6,274 nt of DNA, taken from positions 1 through 6,274 of the forward strand of contig CAZIWJ010000215.1 of the NCBI GenBank assembly GCA_964542855.1. The letters run 5' to 3'. This DNA is from CAZIWJ01 sp964542855. Its GTDB lineage: Bacteria > Bacteroidota > Bacteroidia > Cytophagales > Cyclobacteriaceae. This document shows, piece after piece, positions 1 to 6,274 of this stretch. The position numbers and the translations under genes are program-made. The notes below the pieces were generated by a model. The model worked only from the letters and a program-made list of their open reading frames with translations, did no database searches and had not been told where the DNA came from. The number at the start of each line of letters is the position of its first letter. Positions within the stretch are counted from its first letter, which is position 1.

Positions 1-23
1 TGTTCATTAAAGGGGAGGAACCT

Positions 24-1589
24 TTACTGTGCGGGCAAGGCAGTACCATTATAGGTACTAACATCGATAAGGGGTACGGTCGACCCAAACTTATTGTTGA
101 TCGCCTCGATAAAGGTGTTCCCTACGAAAGCATAACCTCTTGTGTTCGGATGAACGCCATCTTCAGAGAACGAGCCAAAAGGAGGAGCAAAGCTGGCGTC
201 GAGGGCTACCCCGTTTGAAAACTGCGCACCCGAAGCTAATTCGGTCAGCACCTGGTTGGTATTGGCTACGGCTACGCGGCCCGACAATCCCAGCGACTCA
301 ATAACCTGGGGTATGGCTGCATTGAAAGCATCCACGCGCAACTGGATCACTTCAATTTCATCGGCAGTTAGTACCCGGCTATCGGGTAAAATGGCCTGCA
401 CAATAGCTGTCGGATCGGTCAGGTCCAGTGCGGCCAGATCGAGGGCAGCGGGGAAAGCAATTAAATCGTTTGGCGTAGCCTGGCGAACCTGGGCGAAGGC
501 AGCCAGCCGCGGATCAGTATTGGCCAGTTCTTCACCGATGTCTGTTAATTCTTCATCCACAATCAGGGCGGCGTTCTGCCCGGCCGCAATGTTGAGTTTC
601 CGGGAATCGGCTTCTTCCTGCGAAATTACCCCGTTAACCACCAGGAAGTCCAGAGCAAGGTTCAACCCGCTTACTACCGGTTGCAACGTTTCCACGGTCG
701 ATTCATCCAGAGCTACAAAGTTGTAGGGCAGGGCAGTGAAAAACGGAATGGTGGTAACATCGGCAATATTTCCAACAACCCCCCGGATATCCGGATCGGC
801 GGTTAACGCCTGCATCAGTCCGGCGTAACGGGTCTGAAAATCTTCCGGGGAAGTGAGAATAGAAGGTTCTGAAGCCCCGCCAATGGCATAACCCAGCACA
901 TCATTATTTCCCAGCCAGCACAGGAAAAACGTACCCTGGGCTGCAACCATGTCGCCGGCCACGGTTGAAGTACCCGGGTCGGAAGCAAAACGGGCGTAGT
1001 AAGGCTGCACCCTGGGGTCTTGCTGAAACAGTGACCAATCGCCCGTTTCCGGAATCAACGCCTGGCCCACAGTGATACCGGGAACGGCAAAGTTATTCAG
1101 GGCGCTGCGGTCGCCATCGTACTGGAAAGCGGGGTTTACAGTAGGAGGGGCCGGAAGTACCGAAGCATCGGCCGGCAGGGCTGAAAGTGGAACCTCACCC
1201 GTGGTTAGCACAAAGCGACCGAAAATTTCGCCTTCCTCCGGGTTGGAAAACAGGGAGTTGTAACCCAGGTCGGTATTAATATCGGGCTGGTTAAAAGTGG
1301 ATGATCCGCCTCCCTGGCCCGGAATCTGGGCGAACTGCCGGTTCAGGATAGCCGGAAGGGAATTATCCTGGCTGCCCTGGTAGAAAGCGCCCGACTGATA
1401 GCCTGCTACCAGCGAGGCCCCAACGCTCACAAATTTGGTGAAATCGGCATTGCCGGCCACCGGGTCGGGGCCAACGTTATCGTTGTTCTCTTCCAGCGGG
1501 GCCGGGTAAGTAATCATTTCCTGCTCGCAGCTACTGATTAGAATAGCCAGCAGGGGAATAAAGAGGATGTATTTATAAGATATGTACAT
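24..1589 (-). CDS. SGNH/GDSL-type hydrolase, outer-membrane lipoprotein partner of the adjacent TonB receptor
   Basis: A 521-residue protein that probably hydrolyses an ester (acyl or acetyl group) at the cell surface; the substrate is unknown. Residues 1-20 form a lipoprotein signal peptide ending in a lipobox (LISS-C), with Cys21 as the lipidated residue. Acidic residues follow (E22, E24), as in surface-export signals of Bacteroidota lipoproteins, and then a Pro/Asn/Glu-rich linker to about residue 48. SGNH blocks are visible. Block I is VSVGASLVAG with predicted nucleophile Ser59. A block II-like segment lies near G171 (NFAVPGITV). Block III is GNND at 227-230, with Asn229. Block V is DGVHPN at 477-482, giving Asp477 and His480. 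The catalytic set therefore looks complete, although the usual GDSL reads GASL. The stretch between blocks III and V is about 245 residues, far longer than in compact SGNH enzymes. ATG follows the receptor stop after 6 bases, implying co-transcription and possible translational coupling. No Shine-Dalgarno sequence is present. The fold is fairly sure; function as a hydrolase rather than a binding protein is inferred. Confidence 0.88.
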   Translation of the reverse strand: MYISYKYILFIPLLAILISSCEQEMITYPAPLEENNDNVGPDPVAGNADFTKFVSVGASLVAGYQSGAFYQGSQDNSLPAILNRQFAQIPGQGGGSSTFNQPDINTDLGYNSLFSNPEEGEIFGRFVLTTGEVPLSALPADASVLPAPPTVNPAFQYDGDRSALNNFAVPGITVGQALIPETGDWSLFQQDPRVQPYYARFASDPGTSTVAGDMVAAQGTFFLCWLGNNDVLGYAIGGASEPSILTSPEDFQTRYAGLMQALTADPDIRGVVGNIADVTTIPFFTALPYNFVALDESTVETLQPVVSGLNLALDFLVVNGVISQEEADSRKLNIAAGQNAALIVDEELTDIGEELANTDPRLAAFAQVRQATPNDLIAFPAALDLAALDLTDPTAIVQAILPDSRVLTADEIEVIQLRVDAFNAAIPQVIESLGLSGRVAVANTNQVLTELASGAQFSNGVALDASFAPPFGSFSEDGVHPNTRGYAFVGNTFIEAINNKFGSTVPLIDVSTYNGTALPAQ

Positions 1590-1595
1590 GATGTG

Positions 1596-4388
1596 CTAGT
1601 TTAGGAATTCGTCGAAGGTAACGGACACGAAGAATTTAGAGCCTACAAAAGGTGCGGCAATGTTGGTGCGGTAATCGCCGCCAACCAGGTTGGTGCCGCC
1701 TACTTTAACCACCGATTTAATTGATTCCACTTTGTAGCTCACCTGGGCGTCTAACGTTCCGAAAGCAGGAACCAGGGCTTCACCGAAGCTGTTCTGCCAC
1801 AGGAATTCATCCTGGTAGCGAAAAGTTGCACTGAAACCGAGGTTATCAGCTAGTTTACGGTTGGCAAAAGTAACCGTGTACCGGTTCTCCGGGGTATTGA
1901 AACCGGCCTGGAAATCCTCATCGGCATCGGTATTAAATGTAGCCCAGGAATAATTACCACTTACTTCAAAATCGCTGGGCAACTTATAAGTGAAACCCAG
2001 CCCGATACCCTGTGAAGTAATTTCCTCTTCAGCATTTACGTACGGACGGAATGCCGTGAGGGCCGGCAAGGGCTCACCCTGGTGATCGGTTGCCTCCTTG
2101 CTGCGAACGGTTTGCTGCGCCAGGAAGTCGGTGTAAATAGAATAGTAATAATTAACATCCAGCAGTACCTTATTGGCAATAACCCCTTTGTAACCGATTT
2201 CGTACGACTGCAACTGCTCCGGCTGCACAAAATCCAGCGTTACTGTTTCCAGTCCTGTTGGGTTGCCGTTTTCATCTACCGGGCTGCCGCTGGCTACCCA
2301 GTTCTGGTAAGAGCTTTCACTCCAGGCCCCGCCGTTATGAATGCCGTAGCGGGCCGCGTTGGCTTCGGTAGATCCCAGCAGGATACCCGTACTGGCCGGG
2401 AAGTAAAGAAACTGAGCCTGGGTTTGTGGGTTTCGGAAACCGGTTTGGAACGAAGCCCGGATATTTTGGTTATCCAGAAAAGTGTAAACGGCAGAAACGC
2501 GGGGGGTAATCTGCCCGTCGAAGTTTTCGTTTTTGTCGTAACGGATTGAACCGGTTAGCTTAAGGTTTTCATCAAATAACTTCTTCGACAGCTGGGTGTA
2601 CACCCCAAATTCATCGATAGTAATTCGTTCGTTCGTTCCCGAACCACCGGGGTCTTCGTTGAAAACCGTGCCGTCGGAGAAAAGGTCGTAACGGCGCACG
2701 TTTCCGCCAACCTGGATATCCAGTACATCGATTATACTGGCGAAGTTGTAGTTGAATTCACCGTGATACAAGCGGGAGCGGGCAACCAGCCGGGCCCCGT
2801 TTTCCGTTTGGAAGCGGTCACTGCGCACCTGGTCGATGATGTTATCGAGTTCGCCGGTTTCCCGGGCGGCGGTTATCGGGGCATCGGCCCGGCTACGGGC
2901 AATCTCGTGGGCAGCTTCTGAATTACCAGCGGGTACGCCGTTAATGTAACCCTGGTTGGCCAGCAGGTAACTTTCCACGTAAGTGGGTACCCACTGGGCA
3001 GCCGAAGGAGCAATAGATTCGTTTACGAAAGCGCCCAGGGCGGTGAGGTTGTAAGAGTCGCCGGCATCTTCTTCGGTACGATAAGCACGCACGAAGAAGT
3101 CGGGCGATCGCACTTCAACTTTAGCAAAGTTCTGGTTAAATCCTCGCAGCACGTATTTTTCACCGCCCTGGTAAATAGAATTCCCCCCGCCGTAGCGGAA
3201 AGCGGCGATGGCTTCAATTTCGTTAGTAATTTTATAGTGCAGGGCAGCATCGGCTTTCAGGCTGGATGCGGAGAAGTCATCAATCAGTTCTTCCTCGGTG
3301 AACCCGGTTCGGCGCAAATCGAGCGTACCAAGGGAGGCAGCCGAAGGGCCGGCAACAGCGCCAAGCGGAAGCAGAATTTCCGTTTCATCGCCGTAAGTAT
3401 TCATGCCGTCGAAATTGGGGTCGCCGGGCTGGTTAGGCACGTCGTTTTGTGCCAGGTTTTGGCGGTAAGCATTCCGGTCGGTGGTGTAGTCGTTTCCCAG
3501 CCAGTCCTGGGCGTCGAAGTAAGAAAAGTTAACTTTAAAAGCCATCTTATCGTTGAGGAACGATTTAGCGTAGCGGGCCGAAAAGCTGTAGAGCGGGTAG
3601 CTTTGTCCCTGGGCATCCGACTGGGTTAAACCGGCTTTCACCTGGGCACTGAGCCCCTGGTACTCGAAGGGGCTTTTACTGTTCATAATCAGTATCCCGT
3701 TAAAAGCGTTTGGTCCGTAGAGGGCCGAGGCTGCCCCGGGCAGCAGTTCCACGCTTTCCACGTCAATTTCCGACAGGCCGGTAAGATTACCGGTAGGAAA
3801 GTTGAGGAGCGGGGCGGCGTTGTCCATGCCGTCGACTAATTGCACAAAACGTTCATTGGCAATTGCCCCGAATCCGCGGGTATTGATGGCGGGGAAGTTC
3901 AGGCTACCCTGGTTCACGTGCACGCCCTTCAGGTTAGCAATGGCATCGTAGAAGTCGGGGGCCGACGACTGCTGGATATCAATAATATCCATCTTCTCGA
4001 TGGTAACCGGCGATTCCATAATACTTTCCTCCAGGCGGGAAGCGGAAACTACCACTTCTTGCCCGAGCAGGGTTTCCTCCTTCATGGCTATTTCGAGCCC
4101 GGTAGTGTTTTCTTTGGTTATTTCATAAGTAGTTGAGTTAAACCCCACGCTGGAAAAAACCAGGGTAAAGGGCGGCGCTTCGTTAACACTGAGCCGAAAA
4201 TCCCCCCGGGTATCGGTTATGGTACCGGTTACCTTTTCCTTTACCACAATGTTAACGCCAATTAATGGCTCGTTCTGATCTGCATCCAGTACTGTACCTT
4301 GTACTACAGTCTGGCTCATTGCCGTGAAGCCTGTCAGGAGGAAGGCACACGACAATGGCAGAATTGCTTTTAGATTTGGATATTTCAT
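1596..4388 (-). CDS. TonB-dependent outer-membrane receptor with N-terminal carboxypeptidase-regulatory-like domain
   Basis: A 930-residue TonB-dependent transporter that imports an unidentified ligand across the outer membrane. Residues 1 to about 26 are a Sec signal peptide (MKYPNLK, a hydrophobic core, then TAMSQ). Residues 28-105 are a carboxypeptidase-regulatory-like beta-sandwich (QGTVLDAD...PLIGVNIVVK, then GTITDTRGDF), typical of Bacteroidota receptors. A TonB-box-like EVVVSAS is at 111-117. The plug spans roughly 120-240 and contains RGFGAIANERFVQLVDG and the hallmark ESVELLPGAASALYGPNAF. The rest is a beta-barrel with alternating aromatic strands, ending KFFVSVTFDEFLN. Length is normal for the family and the frame is intact. 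A TTG at 4409 extends the frame by 7 residues, but ATG at 4388 puts the signal peptide at the N-terminus and is preferred. It is the first gene of an operon with the SGNH lipoprotein. No SusD gene is adjacent within the window. The organisation suggests, but does not show, that the lipoprotein acts with this channel. Confidence 0.96.
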   Translation of the reverse strand: MKYPNLKAILPLSCAFLLTGFTAMSQTVVQGTVLDADQNEPLIGVNIVVKEKVTGTITDTRGDFRLSVNEAPPFTLVFSSVGFNSTTYEITKENTTGLEIAMKEETLLGQEVVVSASRLEESIMESPVTIEKMDIIDIQQSSAPDFYDAIANLKGVHVNQGSLNFPAINTRGFGAIANERFVQLVDGMDNAAPLLNFPTGNLTGLSEIDVESVELLPGAASALYGPNAFNGILIMNSKSPFEYQGLSAQVKAGLTQSDAQGQSYPLYSFSARYAKSFLNDKMAFKVNFSYFDAQDWLGNDYTTDRNAYRQNLAQNDVPNQPGDPNFDGMNTYGDETEILLPLGAVAGPSAASLGTLDLRRTGFTEEELIDDFSASSLKADAALHYKITNEIEAIAAFRYGGGNSIYQGGEKYVLRGFNQNFAKVEVRSPDFFVRAYRTEEDAGDSYNLTALGAFVNESIAPSAAQWVPTYVESYLLANQGYINGVPAGNSEAAHEIARSRADAPITAARETGELDNIIDQVRSDRFQTENGARLVARSRLYHGEFNYNFASIIDVLDIQVGGNVRRYDLFSDGTVFNEDPGGSGTNERITIDEFGVYTQLSKKLFDENLKLTGSIRYDKNENFDGQITPRVSAVYTFLDNQNIRASFQTGFRNPQTQAQFLYFPASTGILLGSTEANAARYGIHNGGAWSESSYQNWVASGSPVDENGNPTGLETVTLDFVQPEQLQSYEIGYKGVIANKVLLDVNYYYSIYTDFLAQQTVRSKEATDHQGEPLPALTAFRPYVNAEEEITSQGIGLGFTYKLPSDFEVSGNYSWATFNTDADEDFQAGFNTPENRYTVTFANRKLADNLGFSATFRYQDEFLWQNSFGEALVPAFGTLDAQVSYKVESIKSVVKVGGTNLVGGDYRTNIAAPFVGSKFFVSVTFDEFLN

Positions 4389-4530
4389 AATAGAGGTGTT
4401 GAAAAACAAATAACTTTTTCAAAAATGGCTGTTAAAAGTAATGTTTATTATCACTTTAAATATATATGATTATTCAGGTAAAACAGCGGGAGGATAAAAA
4501 TTAATTATGCATGCCTACTTTTTTGCGCAT
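4389..4530 (-). promoter_or_regulatory. Leader and presumed promoter region of the receptor-hydrolase operon
   Basis: This AT-rich stretch lies between the terminator of the upstream gene and the receptor ATG, so the operon promoter should be inside it. Read on the minus strand, two imperfect matches to the Bacteroidota -7 element TAnnTTTG are present, each 5 of 6: CATTTTTG (4427-4420) and TACTTTTA (4440-4433). Neither has a clear TTG-type -33 element at the expected 19-21 base spacing, so the exact promoter is not resolved. There is no Shine-Dalgarno sequence before ATG 4388; the immediate upstream sequence is AT-rich and C-rich, as is common in this phylum. No operator or riboswitch was recognised. 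Confidence 0.35.
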
Positions 4531-4559
4531 AAAAAAGGCACGCGATTGTTACGCGTGCC
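4531..4559 (-). terminator. Rho-independent terminator of the TraB/GumN-family gene
   Basis: On the minus strand the transcript reads GGCACGCG, a 7-base loop (TAACAAT), CGCGTGCC, then six T. The arms (4552-4559 and 4537-4544) are a perfect, GC-rich 8-bp stem and the T tract is 4536-4531. It begins 46 bases after the TAG stop of the gene ending at 4606 and faces the right way for it. There is no T tract on the other side of the stem, so it should work only in the minus direction. It separates this gene transcriptionally from the receptor operon downstream. Confidence 0.9.
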
Positions 4560-4605
4560 CGGGAATTAACTGGTTGAAAATGTAGCTTTTCGGCCATTTA
4601 TAATA

Positions 4606-5532
4606 CTATTCTTCGGCCACAGCCGGTGCAGTAACCGGTGAAACCGTATACCCCGCATCTTTAAGCAGGTTAATTACTCCTTTTTGCCCACCGAGGTGAC
4701 CGGCCCCCACGGCAAAAAAGGTAGACTGGTTTTTTGCCAGTTGCCCTATTTTAGGGATCCAGTTTTCGTTTCGCTGGTCAATCAGCACGGCCGGGTCCAT
4801 GGCAGTGGCGTTGGTCTGGTCATTTACAAACTGGTACAGATCGTCGATGTTGGCGTTGAGGTACAGGTTAGCCATTTTGTTAAACTCAGATTTTACTTCT
4901 TCGGGATTATTGAGGTAGTCCTTTAACATGCTGGCCTGCTCCTGGTAAGCAATGTTGTGAAAAAGGTTCAGTTGCTCCTCGATGGTTTCCAGCCCCTGAA
5001 CTTCCTTGCCCTGCTGTTTTGCCATTTGCGTAAAAGTCATCTCAAAGCTGGCCGGTTTACCTTCTATTGCTTTAATAAAAAGGAACGAGGAGGCGGTCAT
5101 GGCGGGCATCCAGGTATTGAACATCCTGGCATTCACGCGGTCGCCCATAATGCTTTTCAGTTCGGCGTCGAGCTGCTTCATTTCCTCTTCCGATAGAAAC
5201 TGGTCGAGCGTGGATCCTTCCTTCATCTGTACGTGCTGCATCATCTGGGTTTGCATGTTGGGGTTATCCATATCCAGTTCCATGACTATCTGTTCGCTGT
5301 TTTCGAACGAAGTTTTTACTTCTTTGCTGATAGAAAAATCTTCCTGGCTCAGGATGTGCATGGTGCCGAAGATGTAAGAAGGCTGAATGCCGTTCCCTTC
5401 AATTTTCCAGAGCAGCCCGGGTTGTTCTTCAGCAGGTGGAAACGCCATAAGTACGTTGTAACTAGCAACGAAGAGGGCTGCTAGCATCAGGGTAGGAATT
5501 GATTTGAAGTAAGTATTCATCGTGCTATTCAT
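4606..5532 (-). CDS. Exported TraB/GumN-family protein (TIKI-like putative metal-dependent hydrolase)
   Basis: A 308-residue member of the TraB/PrgY/GumN family, related to the animal TIKI metalloproteases and more distantly to EreA/ChaN-like proteins. The cellular role in Bacteroidota is not established. Residues 1-30 form a signal peptide with a hydrophobic core (IPTLMLAALFVASYNVLMA), so the product is periplasmic or secreted. The mature part opens with the family signature LLWKIEGNG...SYIFGTMHIL. The two GxxH motifs that define the family are present: G56-T-M-H59 near the N-terminus and G276-A-G-H279 in FFAVGAGHLGG near the C-terminus. Also seen are the acidic VMELD (83-87), the GLETIEEQL segment (180-188) and RNENW (254-258), all family-typical. 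Length is normal for bacterial single-domain members. ATG at 5532 is taken as the start; ATG at 5520 (residue 5) is equally possible, and neither has a Shine-Dalgarno sequence. It is probably monocistronic, being divergent from the gene at 5772 and ending in its own terminator. Whether it is a peptidase is inference from TIKI. Confidence 0.93.
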   Translation of the reverse strand: MNSTMNTYFKSIPTLMLAALFVASYNVLMAFPPAEEQPGLLWKIEGNGIQPSYIFGTMHILSQEDFSISKEVKTSFENSEQIVMELDMDNPNMQTQMMQHVQMKEGSTLDQFLSEEEMKQLDAELKSIMGDRVNARMFNTWMPAMTASSFLFIKAIEGKPASFEMTFTQMAKQQGKEVQGLETIEEQLNLFHNIAYQEQASMLKDYLNNPEEVKSEFNKMANLYLNANIDDLYQFVNDQTNATAMDPAVLIDQRNENWIPKIGQLAKNQSTFFAVGAGHLGGQKGVINLLKDAGYTVSPVTAPAVAEE

Positions 5533-5771
5533 TCAGGTTAAGTTAATTAATGTTTTAGGTGTGCAACCAGTGGGTTAGTGATCAAAATACCTAAATTATT
5601 ACAGGGCAGTAAAAAAAATTATATTATTCACTGATGTAATGCAACCGGTAACGATAAAGGAAGAAAGTGTGTAAAAATACTTAAATTTTAATATTTCGTA
5701 TAAATCATTGCATTATTTTGTATCAGTTATGATATTTTTATAGTGCAAGCTACACTTCATCAGAAATAATC
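5533..5771. promoter_or_regulatory. Divergent promoter region between the TraB-family gene and the rightward secreted-protein gene
   Basis: This 239-base spacer is much richer in A and T than the flanking genes and must hold promoters for both directions. For the rightward gene the best candidate in Bacteroidota style is TTG at 5708-5710, a 22-base gap, then TATTTTTA at 5733-5740 (5 of 6 to TAnnTTTG), which would leave a 5' leader of about 25 bases. For the leftward gene only a weak GTATTTTG (5590-5583, read on the minus strand) was found, without a -33 partner. No RNA gene or small ORF was recognised in it. Confidence 0.4.
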
Positions 5772-6274
5772 ATGAGCGTTCGCAGGTTTATTGCATGCCT
5801 GGTTTTGTTAGTTGCTCCAATTTTGTCCTACTCACAAGGCCAGCCCATCCAGGTTACCGTACAGCTACTTCCACCGTACTCTAACGATTTATCAGACTAC
5901 CTGAGTACCGGAGATAACATTAATCCATCGTTACAGGAGAAGGTACTGGTAACGTTGATCAACACCGATCCCAATCAGACCTATGCGTTGAAACTAAGAA
6001 GCAGCGTAACGGGCAACAATGGCATATCGGCTGAAATCAACCCTGATTTCCAGCCGGTGCGTCGCATTATTCTACCCCCGGGCGGCTCGAAAGTGATTTC
6101 GGGGAAAGAACTAACCCAGATTAACCGGAACCTCACCGATGCCGATGTTATTACCTCCGGGTTTAATCGTGATAACCTGGTTCGCACCGGAAACTTACCG
6201 GAAGGAATGTACCAGGTTTGTATCCAGGCCTTCGATTACGAAACCAACCAGCCGCTTTCTGCACAGAAACCGCA
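5772..6274 (+). CDS. Secreted Bacteroidota protein of unknown function, N-terminal part only (cut by window edge)
   Basis: An open frame of 167 complete codons runs from ATG 5772 to the end of the window without a stop. The 3' end is missing because of the window boundary, not a mutation. Residues 1-22 are a Sec signal peptide (MSVRRFIACLVLLVAPILS, then YSQ). The mature part begins QPIQVTVQLLPPYSNDLSDY and continues as beta-sandwich-like sequence: VLVTLINTDPNQTYALKLR, GNNGISAEINP, LPPGGSKVISGKEL, then GFNRDNLVRTGNLPEGMYQVCIQAFDYETNQPLS. This resembles, from memory and unverified here, the N-terminal domain of large exported Bacteroidota proteins that go on to fibronectin-type or other repeat domains. 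The phrase LPEGxYxxCxxAxDY looks like a conserved signature. A role in secretion, adhesion or gliding is possible but cannot be shown from this fragment. Codon use matches its neighbours. The gene is transcribed away from the TraB-family gene. Confidence 0.88.
   Translation, partial: MSVRRFIACLVLLVAPILSYSQGQPIQVTVQLLPPYSNDLSDYLSTGDNINPSLQEKVLVTLINTDPNQTYALKLRSSVTGNNGISAEINPDFQPVRRIILPPGGSKVISGKELTQINRNLTDADVITSGFNRDNLVRTGNLPEGMYQVCIQAFDYETNQPLSAQKP

Noticed and set aside
9..25. Small inverted repeat AAAGG/CCTTT at the end of the SGNH gene
   Set aside because: Only 5 bp of stem, overlapping the stop codon and with no T tract in the minus direction; too weak to call a terminator. The true operon end may be outside the window.
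256..726. 156-codon plus-strand open frame
   Set aside because: It lies wholly antisense to the SGNH lipoprotein gene, is rich in Ser/Arg/Ala of the kind produced by complementing a coding frame, and shows no recognisable motif.
2082..2549. 155-codon plus-strand open frame
   Set aside because: Antisense to the beta-barrel region of the receptor, whose protein is clearly real across the same bases; no domain or signal recognised.
3237..3629. 130-codon plus-strand open frame, with smaller ones at 3840-4136 and on the minus strand at 3023-3250 and 3401-3616
   Set aside because: All overlap the receptor gene in other frames and look like shadows of its codon composition.
24..4409. Possible complete polysaccharide utilisation locus
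   Set aside because: No SusD-like gene, glycoside hydrolase, polysaccharide lyase or sensor/sigma-factor gene is present in the window, so the receptor pair alone does not support it.
5006..5377. 123-codon plus-strand open frame, with neighbours at 4684-4926, 4957-5196 and 5233-5484
   Set aside because: Antisense to the TraB/GumN-family gene, whose family motifs are intact over the same bases.
5637..5715. 8-bp inverted repeat TAATGCAA (5637-5644) and TTGCATTA (5708-5715) in the divergent spacer
   Set aside because: The arms are 63 bases apart, and a match of this length is expected by chance in an AT-rich spacer of this size; not supported as an operator.
5981..6187. 68-codon minus-strand open frame
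   Set aside because: Antisense to the partial secreted protein, which has a convincing signal peptide and beta-sandwich sequence.

Overview
The window looks like an ordinary chromosomal stretch of a Bacteroidota bacterium, probably Cytophagales-like. The lineage call is inference. It rests on a TonB-dependent receptor with an N-terminal carboxypeptidase-regulatory-like domain, a surface-type lipoprotein with acidic residues just after the lipid cysteine, starts without Shine-Dalgarno sequences, AT-rich intergenic DNA around more GC-balanced genes, and a lineage-typical secreted protein at the right edge. No RNA gene, insertion sequence, CRISPR array, phage gene or integrase is visible.

Layout. 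On the minus strand, from right to left, there is a TraB/GumN-family exported protein (4606-5532) ending in a strong intrinsic terminator (4531-4559). Next comes a two-gene operon: a TonB-dependent outer-membrane receptor (1596-4388) followed after 6 bases by a lipid-anchored SGNH/GDSL-type hydrolase (24-1589). On the plus strand, divergent from the TraB gene across a 239-base AT-rich spacer, a secreted protein begins at 5772 and runs off the right edge.

How they may work together. The receptor and hydrolase almost certainly form one transcription unit, and probably one surface machine: the lipoprotein binds or de-esterifies a substrate and the receptor imports a product using TonB energy. 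This has the layout of a SusC/SusD pair, but an SGNH enzyme occupies the place of SusD. The substrate cannot be read from the sequence. The TraB-family protein has its own terminator and is probably independent. The partial right-hand gene has a signal peptide and a beta-rich N-terminus.

The most interesting point is the receptor/SGNH-lipoprotein pairing, together with the altered block I (GASL) and the very long insert in the hydrolase. Nothing here is clearly an undescribed system.
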